Part shown: positions 48,293 to 57,717 of the stretch, one piece after another | Numbering within the stretch: position 1 is the first letter of the stretch | How the letters are laid out: every line of letters begins with the position of its first letter | Notes under the pieces: model-generated | What the model was told of the DNA's origin: nothing | What the model saw: the letters and a program-made list of their open reading frames with translations, nothing else | Databases searched by the model: none | Assembly: GCA_950295325.1 (NCBI GenBank) | Contig: OX485807.1 | Location: 2,296,501 to 2,360,500, forward strand | Direction of reading: 5' to 3' | DNA: 64,000 bases | DNA from: Polytrichum commune | Taxonomy: Eukaryota > Streptophyta > Polytrichopsida > Polytrichales > Polytrichaceae | Translations under genes and position numbers: made by a program

Positions 48293-48460
48293 CCCTTGTA
48301 GTTTGGGGTGAGCGGCCACCCTAATCGTACAATATTTAAAGGTGCAAATGGCAGTGTCTAGAATAATTTTTGTCATTCTTCTCTGTGTTCGTGGTATTCT
48401 GTTGTTATTGTTGTTGCTGTTGCTATTGCTATTGCTATTTCTACTGATGATGATTCTACA

Positions 48461-50014
48461 ATGCAATTAAATCAAGATCGTCCATCTCAACAAGTTCATC
48501 ATCATCAGGACATGTCGTCAAATCTTCATAATAAGAAAAAAATAAAAATAAATGAATCCCTCGATGATTTTGACTCGGATGAAGATAATGATGGTGACAA
48601 TAAAACTTATCAAGAGAAAGTGTGGGAGTTTACGAACAAACGAAAGGTCAATTCCACTTCCACAATTTCCTCCATCCGTACTGGACCTAATGCTCGCTTG
48701 CGTGTACCCTTATGTCACATGGTTCCTATGCCGATTGTGCGTCCTGCTTTGAAGGGTAACATTACTAAATTGGAGGCTGATTTTTTAAATGGTTATCGTG
48801 ATGGTGACCGTGTGTTTTATATATCGGCCACCGATTCTAAGGGAAACTTTCAATTCGTGGATGATGAGGTTCGCGCATCTTGGAGCCCAAATTGGGCTCA
48901 AGCCAATGCCCTGTTTGAATCTCAATTGGATACAGATTTGTCATTGACGTCATACAAGAACAAGATGTTTTTTATATGGGATGGAAATCATAGATTTTTT
49001 GCTTGGAGAAATTATATTAACTGCGTATATACCGAAGATTATGAACGTCATGTCTTTGTAGATTCTATCATTTTGGCGCCCGAGTCTGACGACATTCCAA
49101 GTTTGTTGACTACTATGCATGACATCAACAAGTAATGTTCTTACCTATTTTTAGTTTATATTTTGTTTTCCAAATTATATCATCATGAATCTAATCAATT
49201 TAATATTTTTTTCAGGTCAACCGAAAATTCTCACGTATCCACCAATTTGGTGCATACTTTATATCGGATGCAAAGTATTGGCACCATGCCTTTGACTTCC
49301 TTCAGAAAGCAACTGGATCCAAAGAGTTATAAACGATGTGAAGAGAAGTCCGTCGAAACTTGGTATTCTTTTACACGACCAATTTTTTTGGATTACATGT
49401 ACAGTGTAAGTTCTTCTACCATTGCTAATATGTGCCTTTTGTTTATTCATCTTCATTTTATATTACATCTATATGTACTTATAAATATTGACTTTTGTTT
49501 GATTTTTCAGTAAGAACTTGCTGAGGCTAGTGATATTGCTCTCAACCAGTACAATGAAACTCATCCTCTTGAACGTATATCAGACGGAGTTTCAAAAGCA
49601 ATATCCGCAGCTGTCAACAAAAAACGTGCAATGTTATCTTCTAGTTTTACGAAACAACTAGCGATTGCCGACATCAACCTTACCTCTGCTTTCCCTGAAC
49701 AAGTTAAGCACCATTGGGGTTCATTTTCGGTGCCTGAAATGCTCCAAGGGAAACTTCATCATGTTGCTGTCAGTAATGTGGATGCAGAAATCAAAGTTGG
49801 ATGGCTCAAGCTTTGAAATGGCAACAGATTTGACAAAGATGTATTGCATTTCCCGAAATCGCCCCTCTCTGATTCTGCACTTGATGATTGGTTATCAAAG
49901 TCTACATATTGTATTCTTTCATCTCCTCTTCAGTTGCCTGTAGATGTGCCTACTCTCTCCGAGTATATCCAAACCTGGAAGTTTGCGGCTTTCAATTCAA
50001 TATTCTATCGTGAA
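48461..50014 (+). pseudogene. ParB-like DGNHR protein gene, truncated
   Basis: Exon 1 48461 to about 49133, exon 2 about 49217-49407 and exon 3 from 49511. Exon 1 has an acidic/basic leader, then IVRPALKGNITKLEADFLNGY and KMFFIWDGNHRFFAW, followed by VFVDSIIL. The D-G-N-H-R box after a hydrophobic strand resembles ParB/DGQHR-type domains (DNA partition and DndB-like proteins). This is motif-level only. Exon 3 opens with an in-frame TAA after the AG acceptor and has a TGA at 49814-49816. Reading then continues (NGNRFDKDVLHF, ALDDWLSK) to about 50014, where it runs into Ty3 RNase H. A damaged mobile-element gene whose upstream region is packed with palindromes. Confidence 0.55.
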
Positions 50015-51685
50015 TCTAATGTGGCAATAGGGAGTGCGCTTTGTCAAGCAACGGGAGAAAAAGAGAAGGATCAACCTATAGCTTATGCGAGTAAGCAATT
50101 GACCCCCGCCGAAAGAAACTACTCTACAACGGAGAGGGAGTGCCTAGCCATGGTGTTTTCCGTTAAAAAGTTTAGGCATTACCTCATGTGCAACCCGGTT
50201 GTATTTTTTGTTGACCACATGGCTATCAAGTATCTAATTAACAAGGCGGAGTTAAGTGGTAGGTTAGCTAGGTGGGTTTTGTTATTAGAAGAATTCGACT
50301 ACACGGTGGAATATAAACCGGGTCGTATGCATTTACAAGCGGACCACTTGTCTAGGTTGTCGGAGGAGATAGGAAAAAATCCGGTAAATGATATGTTAGT
50401 AGATGATAGCCTCTTTGTGGTCACTTCTACACCGGAGTGGTATGCGGGCATAGTGGAATTTCTAACAACCCACAAGTTGCCCAAAGAGTGGACAAAAGAA
50501 GAGAGAAGGAAGGTGAGGGTAAATAGTAGGCAATTTGTTGTAGTGGGCCATAGGTTGTTTAGAAGGGGGTCCGATGGTATTTTACGACGATGCGTGTCAA
50601 AAACGGAGGTTGAAGCGATTTTAATCGCTTGCCACGATAGCGCTTGCGGCGGTCACTTCTCGGGTCAACTCACCGGGCAAAAAATACTTAGAGCGGGCTA
50701 CTTTTGGCCTACACTATTTAAGGACGCCCATGACTATGTAAGGAAATGCGACGCTTGCCAACGGTATGCCCGAGACGACCTTAGAATGGAGATGCCTTTA
50801 CATGTATCATTACCCTTAATTCCTTTCGAAAAATGGGGCATCGACTATGTGGGTGAGGTCCATCCCCAATCTTCAAAAGGAATGAAATATATTGTGGTGG
50901 CAACCGAGTACCTCACCAAGTGGGCGGAAGCCAAAGCGGTGAAGACCGACACGGCGGAACACGCGGCAACATTTATGTACGAAAACATAATTTCGCGGTT
51001 CGGGGTGCCGAAGATCCTAGTAAGCGATAGGGGTACTCACTTTTTGAATGACTTGATTCGAGAGATGACAGAGAAATTTAAAATTGATCACCGGAAGACT
51101 ACTTCCTACCACCCACAAACCAATGGACAAACGGAAAGGGTTAACGGAATTTTGGTGAGTATACTACGCAAGACGGTTATAGACTCGAAGCGGGATTGGG
51201 ATACGAAACTAACGGCGGCACTTTGGGCATACCGTACAACCTATAAGGTAACTACGCGTGCTACACCATTTTCCTTAGTCTATGGTCTTGAAGCGACACT
51301 ACCAATCGAATATGAAGTCGAGTCACTTAGGGTGGCCGTGAGTACGAGACTTACCGAAAGTCAATCCTTACGAAATCGACTAACCGATTTGGAAGCACTT
51401 GACGAAGGGAGGAGAATGGCGGCTCAACATATTGAGGCAATCCAAAGAAGGAGAAAGATTACTTTCGACAAACGACATAAGAGAAGGGCCCTAACACCGG
51501 GAATGATGGTCATGATTCAAGACGCACGAAAGCTTGAATTTCCGGCGAAATTCAATGCGGTATGGTTAGGACCTTACCTTGTCTATGAGGTCTTTCCTAA
51601 TAATTCAATTCAATTGGAAACGTTGAATGGTGAGCTCTTTCCTACCCGTACATCGGGAAGTAGATGTAAGGAGTACCGAGCTTGA
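50015..51685 (+). CDS. Ty3/gypsy polyprotein, 5'-truncated: RNase H to integrase
   Basis: Open frame beginning inside RNase H just after its first catalytic Asp position (SNVAIGSALCQ), then YASKQLTPAERNYSTTE and VEYKPGRMHLQADHLSR. Next come the integrase zinc finger (ACHDSACGGHF and KCDACQRYA, HHCC) and the core with D, D, E in IDYVGEV, SDRGTHFLN and TNGQTERVNG; the last D and E are 35 residues apart (DD35E). The C-terminal end has LGPYLVYEVF. Gag, protease and RT are absent. The frame is fused without a stop to the tail of the DGNHR gene. The integrase residues look intact, but the element is not autonomous. Confidence 0.9.
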   Translation, partial: SNVAIGSALCQATGEKEKDQPIAYASKQLTPAERNYSTTERECLAMVFSVKKFRHYLMCNPVVFFVDHMAIKYLINKAELSGRLARWVLLLEEFDYTVEYKPGRMHLQADHLSRLSEEIGKNPVNDMLVDDSLFVVTSTPEWYAGIVEFLTTHKLPKEWTKEERRKVRVNSRQFVVVGHRLFRRGSDGILRRCVSKTEVEAILIACHDSACGGHFSGQLTGQKILRAGYFWPTLFKDAHDYVRKCDACQRYARDDLRMEMPLHVSLPLIPFEKWGIDYVGEVHPQSSKGMKYIVVATEYLTKWAEAKAVKTDTAEHAATFMYENIISRFGVPKILVSDRGTHFLNDLIREMTEKFKIDHRKTTSYHPQTNGQTERVNGILVSILRKTVIDSKRDWDTKLTAALWAYRTTYKVTTRATPFSLVYGLEATLPIEYEVESLRVAVSTRLTESQSLRNRLTDLEALDEGRRMAAQHIEAIQRRRKITFDKRHKRRALTPGMMVMIQDARKLEFPAKFNAVWLGPYLVYEVFPNNSIQLETLNGELFPTRTSGSRCKEYRA

Positions 51686-51746
51686 CTAGGCAACTTACCC
51701 TTGGAGCAAGAGATGTTTGGATTCATCCCCCGATGGTCGCCAATTA

Positions 51747-53410
51747 TGTGAGCCCAAAAGGGTGCCCACATTTAGTCTTAGACCCTTGAAACGTTAGTTG
51801 ATGCACTTTGAAGTAGCATGTTACTTCACAAAAATATAAAAAGAGTGAAATGTTAGTCTTAGAAGTACCATGTTGTAAGAGGCTAGGATGTGAGTTGTTA
51901 TTGTATTTTTACCTTCGGAAGGATTTGAGTGAATGAGGATAGGTAAGGAGAACTTGGATTGAGTAGTTAGTGAGTAGGCTAGTACAAATGGATGGAGACA
52001 ACCAAAGTGACTCAAGAGGCAAGTGCATTCGAATTGGGATGAATGGAGGATCACATGGAGCGCACAAGTGGACCACCTCATCATGGCCACTTAATGGGGA
52101 AGGCCCAAGGAAGAATGCAAGGTGGAGGATAAGCAAATTCTCAAAGCACCAATCAAATCACGAGTTAAGCATCGTGGTTTGAATTAAGTGGTGAGCGACG
52201 ATTTGGGAAAGTAAGGGGAGAAAGTTATGGCGGCGGAAAGCGAAGGAGGCTAAGTTTGGGTTGAAGCATCCCAAGTTTGGTAAAGTGTGGTAGGTAGAAA
52301 GCCAAGGCTAGTTAAATGTTCGAATTAGGATCCTTGTTGATCATTTGAGGGAGGAAGGCTTAGAAGATAGGATTGGCGCCTACTAAGTAGGAGGAAATCT
52401 CAAGGGCTTATCGTGAGCCTTGAGGGTGCTCACCCCCTCAAGCTTACTATATAATCCCTCATTCTTCCCTCACTCATCCTCTCTTTCCTTTGTGCTCCAA
52501 GGCACCCCACGAGTTATAAGTGTGGGTGTGGGAAGCCATATTGGAGCACATGTGTGTGCTTAGTTTTTAGTTTGAGAGCCAAGGCTTGTTAGCCTTGAAG
52601 AGGGCTTGACCTCTTGGTAGAATTAGTGTTGACGTGAAGGATTTTAAAGTTAATTTATGATTCCAATTTGTGGTACTTTAAGTTCATGTTTTGAATACAC
52701 GTGGTTGCAAGTTCCATGTTTAAGAGTTGAGCACTTGATGTTGTGATGAGTGCAAAAATATACTTGTGTGAATTAGTTAGTCTTAGTGAAGTTAGGAAAT
52801 TCTCTCTCCCCCTCTCCTCTCTAGGATTTTAGGATTTTAGGATTAGAGAAGAATTGTGTGATTAGAAAGGGGTTGTTAGTAGAATTAGGGAAATTAGGTA
52901 GGAAGATTAGTTAAGGGCTTGAATAATTAGTGAGGTAGTTGGGGATTACAACTACAAAGTTCTGGGTTCATGAAGGAGCCGGGTTTATGAAGGAGCTGGG
53001 TTTGTTTAGTTAGAAAGTAAAGAGCTGGGTTTATGAAGGACCTGGGTTTGTTTAGTTAGAAGCTAAGGAGCTGGGTTCATGAAGGAGCTGGGTTTGTTTA
53101 GTTAGAAGCTAAGGAGCTGGGTTCATGAAGGAGCTGGGTTTATGAAGGAGCTGGGTTTGTTTAGTTAGAAGCTAAGAAGCTGGGTTCATGAAGGAGCTGG
53201 GTTTATGAAGGAGCTAGGTTTATGTAATTAGAAAGTAAAGAGATGGGTTCATGAAGGAGCTTAGTAGATAGCCTACCTAATTAGCTCATAGACAAGTAGT
53301 TAGTTACATTATGCTAGTTAGTGTTATGTGTGGCTTTCACAAGTAAATGTATTTGAGATTGACTATAGAGAATAGTGTTTTTTTAACACTTGCATCCTCT
53401 CTTTAAAAAT
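51747..53410 (+). repeat. Probable LTR / 3' region of the Ty3 element
   Basis: Follows the integrase stop by about 60 bp and starts TGTGAGCCC. It has a TATA-like ctatataa near 52448 followed by a CT-rich leader, as in plant LTR promoters. The 3' border is not defined because no second LTR is in the window. The insertion near 14776 starts with similar TGTGAGC. Confidence 0.45.
52959..53260. repeat. GGAGCTGGGTTYATGAA minisatellite
   Basis: Two interleaved units: a 17 bp GGAGCTGGGTTYATGAA and a longer unit adding TTGTTTAGTTAGAAGCTAA. About ten imperfect copies, inside the LTR-like region. Confidence 0.9.
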
Positions 53411-53621
53411 AAACCACGTGCACAACTTAATGGAGAATGTGGAGCACTCTCGCGATGGCAAGACAAAGGAAGCAAAGACCAAAGTTAAATCCAAGACCAC
53501 TTGAAGGGTGAACCTTGCACTATGGACTCATCCAAGTCCAAATCCAATACCGCGGAGGAATGTGAGCCCAAACCCACTACTCGGACTACGGACGCTTAAG
53601 GGTGGGGGGTTTGGCCTCACA

Positions 53622-54996
53622 CGGTGGCAAAGTGCCAACAATGGATGCATCACTCAGTGTCCTATACAAGAGCATCACTCATCCCAAATGAGGATATTGT
53701 CTCAAACTTCAAATCGTCCTCAAGACATATCCACAGTGAAACAGAATCACAGGTCCCAAACTCATTACATCATCCAAAATCTCCAATGCCAGAACATCAA
53801 CAGGAGACCCCATCCCTCTTTGCCCTCTGTTTTCTTGGGTTCCGTCTTCTACAACTTTCTAACCTCACTACAATAAGTAGTCCTATTAAGTAGTGTGGAT
53901 TACCACATGTAATTATGCATTGTTATAATTTTTTAACAGAATCATCATTTATTACCAAGTTATAGTTTGCTCCTTTATGTGCATACAAAGTATTTATGTT
54001 GTGTGGTCAGAAAGTGATGATGTTAGTAAAACGTTACAACAATAAGCAACCAACACTAATAGGACATTCTAAGTGTATCTTCTCCCTGTTCATTCTCTAC
54101 TAAGTAGGTGCACCTATTTCGGTTTGTGATCCATTGTGCATACCGAAAAGCAAGGGTAAAAGTAGGTACAAAGCATATGATAAATGGTCAGGTTCTCCAA
54201 CTTGTGACATAAGTAGCATGTCATTGACTTATAAGAAACTCCAACAAGTTGGACCAACCCTTAAGAGTACCTCTAAGAGCCTTACATTAGGATGTAACAT
54301 GCACGCTTTGGCAGAGTCTTACATGCCGATGATATAGACGTTCCAGTGTGTACTCGAGTTAGATTGTAGTTGATCCCAGCAAAGTACACCTATCCAAGAG
54401 TCACTGAAGCAAGGATAAGTATCCCACCCACTTTCCCAGCCTGCTAAATTGATTTCGGGGTCTAGTGTACTGCCATTCCATGCTTTCCAAATATTGTGGA
54501 GTGCGTTCACTGTCATGGCCCCAACAGCCCACATTGAAACCATCAAAATGATCATGCACCACTCCATGTTAGTAATTGTCATGCTAGCCACAGTGAAGTA
54601 AGCGTGTGTATCAACATCCTGGTCCAAAGTAAACATGTGGTGCGCCCACACGATAAATCTAGTTGTTCCAACCCTTTATAGTCGCCAGAGATGACAAAGA
54701 AGTATACGACATCTTAAGCCCTATAGCTCACAAGTAATACCAGCAAGATCCAACCATACACTATCATGGTCCGAGTTGGTTTCCCCACATGTGGCTCGTC
54801 CATGGCAAAAAAAAATTCAACTTTTGCGGCTTCTTGCCGCATAAGTGCGATCGTGATAATCACCCCGCAGGAATATGCGTGCGCCCTTGACGGGCAACTA
54901 CAACCATTTACAGAGCCACATTTTCAATGACTTAATTAGCTAAGGACTCTCTTCCCTTTTTTGCTCACTTATGACTCAGAAGCAGCCAGGCCTCTA
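53622..54996. repeat. Segmental duplication, copy 2 (receptor kinase 5' end)
   Basis: Same orientation as 9561-10548. It begins abruptly inside LRR exon 2 ([13 protein letters not shown] equivalent). It retains about 390 bp (54566-54955) that copy 1 lacks. The left edge abuts unrelated retroelement-like sequence. Confidence 0.9.
54321..54582 (-). pseudogene. Orphan first exon of a receptor kinase copy
   Basis: Encodes [18 protein letters not shown] leader, then [19 protein letters not shown], and [13 protein letters not shown], the LRR N-cap. The start ATGs are intact, unlike the copy at 10.5 kb. Only a piece of exon 2 follows (near 53.64 kb), so this copy cannot make a receptor. It preserves what the full gene's 5' end looked like. 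Confidence 0.75.
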
Positions 54997-54999
54997 ACA

Positions 55000-55385
55000 C
55001 TATATTCGGTATTTGGAGACTTTTTGTTGATTATGAGACTATATAAGGATGCACCTTTCAAAATTGGACCAGTAATGACGACTAAAAATTCCATATGTAT
55101 AATGGTATGCTACTATTATTATACATAAAGGCATGGAAGTGAACAAAAATGTGAGGCATACATGAAAATAGTTGCGTATGAAATGACAACTCGTTATGAA
55201 TGGAAGGGAAGGTGCGAAGAATGAATGGAAGTTGAATGAATTAATTGGGATTGAAATACAATTATAATGGAAATACCATCAATGTCTTGAGTAACTTGGA
55301 ATAGCATAGAAAGTAAGCACTTAAATATGTTCTACACCTAAGCCCATTTAGGGAGTCCGTCCCACTAGTACGCTTCTAGACGTCA
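55000..55385. other. Intergenic, AT-rich
   Basis: No gene or repeat recognised between the kinase duplicate and the 3' end of the GC-rich gene. Confidence 0.4.
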
Positions 55386-55387
55386 CA

Positions 55388-56364
55388 CTAGTCCGACCCA
55401 TTATTTTTTTTTGCGGCTAAGCCCTTTTTTTTGGCGGCCTCCATGGCTCTAAAAATCTCAGGCCCACGACTGTATCCTTGTGTGTTGCCTGGACAGGAAT
55501 ATGTGTCGTTCTTGCATGTTTCAGGACGCGCTCCCGAATTGTAAGAGGTGGTATTATAAGTAGAATGCGAGGGTGTTTGCGAAAGGGAACGTCTTGCGCT
55601 TCTCCGGAGGGCCAGACAACGATCGGACTCGGAAGATGCGGCCTTGAGGGCGTGCCTATCCAAGGAGGACGTGGAGGAGGGCCGGGCACCAAGCGAGCGG
55701 GTAACCACCTGCGAAACAACGTCATAGGAAGATAAGAATAGGAATGGAGTGGGGAAAATAATGAGGGCGGTTTGGGATGGGCGCTCGTAAAGAGAACGGC
55801 ACGCAAACGGAAGACAAGGAAAGCAAAAGCGAGAAAGGGGTTCAGGGTTGAGGAGGGCACCTTGGCTTTGGGGACGTCCATGCGGGGAACGGTGGGAACG
55901 AGGGGGGCGTCGACGGGAGCATCCGGAGCCGATGGAACTATTGCAATTATGTTGGATGACGGGGGGGAGTCGAGGCGTGGAGGGCCCACGATCGCGGAGG
56001 ACGTTGCGGGGGGAGGAACGGAGTCGGCGGGGGAGGTGTGGCAACGGGGGCCTTCCATGCGGAGACGCCGGCTCGGCCCGCGACGAGCGACGGCGTCGTC
56101 CCTCGAGGGCGAGAGGTGTCCCAAACGAACGAGCGTCCGTTTCTCCTTGGAGAGGGGGGAGGGCGACGGGGCGTAGGCGCGGGCGACAAGTGGTGGGGGC
56201 GGGCTGTTGACGACGCCGTCGTCGATGCCGACGTCGCGGGAGTAATCCACGGCCGAGGCCGCGTCGACCGCCGAGAACTGGTAGAGGGATGGCAATTGGA
56301 AGCCCGTGACGTCGCGGGAAGGGGAGGCAGGGGGCGAGAGGGGACGGGAAGGGCCGTCGACCAT
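55388..56364 (-). CDS. Pro/Ser-rich uncharacterised protein, two exons
   Basis: ATG at 56364 (MVDGPSRPLSPP), exon 1 to 55861, intron 55860-55709 (GTGCCC..TTTCGCAG, T-rich), exon 2 from 55708 to the stop at 55388. The splice is phase 0 (MDVPKAK|VVTRSLG). The intron explains why two frames both look open. The protein is rich in Pro, Ser, Ala and Arg with a Lys-rich end (AKKKGLAAKKNN). No domain is recognised. A T-rich acceptor just upstream (near 56392) suggests a further 5' exon, so it may be the tail of the FCP1-like gene next door. The GC content is far above the flanks. Confidence 0.5.
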
Positions 56365-56499
56365 AGGGGCGTCGCATATGGGGGCAGACTATGGGCAAGA
56401 ACAACAACAACAACAATCACAACAACAAAAGACATCCAAAAACGAAGCAAGCATTAGTAAATGTGAACCACATGATACAAGCAAACACATGGAGGCATT

Positions 56500-57267
56500 T
56501 CAAATCAATTTATTGAGTTTGGCGAGCCTCATGATGCTCTTGAATACATTATCGCGGGGGCTTAGCGCCGCATTGCCGAAGGGGTTGGACCTAACAAAAA
56601 ATGGTATGCTACCGGCGTGGAGCACGAGCCTTCTAAGGTAGGGGGCTAGCCTATCGACCAAAAATGTGTCTTGCCTATCGCCGGTCCAAGTGTCCGGGAA
56701 GATGACGTTGCCCGGGGGGTTCAAGACGCTCTTGGTGGGGCTGTCGTCGATGAGGACGGTGTTCTCTGGAGTCGGCCACCACCCGTGCGGCGTCCCTTGC
56801 AGACGGGGGACGCCTCGCCAGAGTCTCGAGCGGAGGACCTTGAGGAACTGTTGTCCTCCGCCCCGACCGCCAAACTTGGGCACCGGTTGACCTTTCTCGT
56901 CGAGCAGCTCGTCGCAGTCCTCTTGGCCGAGGACGAGGCAAGGGCTCGGGAGATCGCGGAACAAGAAGTGCACGATGGGCTCGGTGTTCTCCATGACCAT
57001 GGAGCTCCACATAATGACGTGAGCGAACTCGACCACCTCGCGAAGGAAGTCACGCAAGCCGGGACGGGCGCGGACAGCCTTGCGGTTAATGAGGGTGTCG
57101 AGCTCGCCGTCGTAGTCCCTTTCGTCGGGGTGACGGAAGGGACGCGTGGGGACCCTTGGGATGTGTTGGGTGTGACACAACACCCCGTTGAGGTCAAAAA
57201 CGATGAAAGGTTTGTTCCGGGTGGGAGGTCCACTGGTAGAGGGGTTGCGACCAATCTCCGGGGGGTC
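56500..57267 (-). CDS. FCP1/HAD-type phosphatase-like domain gene
   Basis: An exon opening at an AG acceptor (CATCACAG, exon from 57267) reads PFIVFDLNGVLCHTQ, the HAD motif I region of FCP1/TIM50-like phosphatases. VIMWSSMVMENTEPIV follows, then GWWPTPENTVLIDDSP with GNVIFPDTW, matching the later FCP1 motifs (I-D-D-S-P). The second acidic residue of DxDxT is replaced by Asn (D-L-N), as in some plant HAD-like families, so activity is uncertain. The 5' exon(s) lie upstream of 57267, where family A palindromes cluster. Known relatives act on phosphoproteins such as the RNA polymerase II CTD; the substrate here is unknown. Confidence 0.75.
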   Translation of the reverse strand, partial: DPPEIGRNPSTSGPPTRNKPFIVFDLNGVLCHTQHIPRVPTRPFRHPDERDYDGELDTLINRKAVRARPGLRDFLREVVEFAHVIMWSSMVMENTEPIVHFLFRDLPSPCLVLGQEDCDELLDEKGQPVPKFGGRGGGQQFLKVLRSRLWRGVPRLQGTPHGWWPTPENTVLIDDSPTKSVLNPPGNVIFPDTWTGDRQDTFLVDRLAPYLRRLVLHAGSIPFFVRSNPFGNAALSPRDNVFKSIMRLAKLNKLI

Positions 57268-57400
57268 CTGTGATGAACAACGCGACTAGTTTAATTCTAT
57301 GATCCAATAATGAAATTTTGCGTAGAAAATGAAGACGGTGCATTATGGGGAAAGACGAGGAAGTGAGGAGAGTGCAAGGAAAATGTGCTCAAGGGCACAC

Positions 57401-57556
57401 TTGCGAACGAGCGTTCGTGAATGAAGGCTGCGGGGGCGGTGCGCATCATTTACGAGCGCTCGTTCGTGAGCGCGGCTACACGTACATTAATGAGCGGTCA
57501 TTCGCGAATGAGGTGGACAGTGGGTCGCAGCCTTTCACGAACGAGCGTTCGCGAAT
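57401..57556. repeat. Palindrome family A, cluster 2
   Basis: Copies near 57401, 57449, 57489 (poor) and 57532, with variant arms (GCGAACG, ACGAGCG) compared with the consensus. It lies between the FCP1-like exon and the 3' end of the DGQHS gene. Confidence 0.85.
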
Positions 57557-57717
57557 GAGGTGGGTATGCAAGAATGAACATAATCTCATCAACATATACA
57601 ACATACGAGAAGGGGTCGAGGGCAGAGAATTTGAAGCAACGCGATGCAGATAACATAGGCTCATATATTAATCCGTTGAATATTTACATTTCTCACGTGA
57701 TAGTCTATCACATTTTC

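Noticed and set aside
47882-48466. 194-codon minus-strand ORF (and overlapping plus-strand ORF) through the family B array
   Set aside because: The translation is just the palindrome repeat read in frame (RTTQT / SNDPN patterns). Palindromes lacking stops give open frames on both strands.
55417-56364. Single uninterrupted 315 aa protein
   Set aside because: The middle of that frame (FLAFAFLVFRLRAVLF..) reads like a T-rich intron with good GT and AG sites. Splicing switches to the other open frame in phase.
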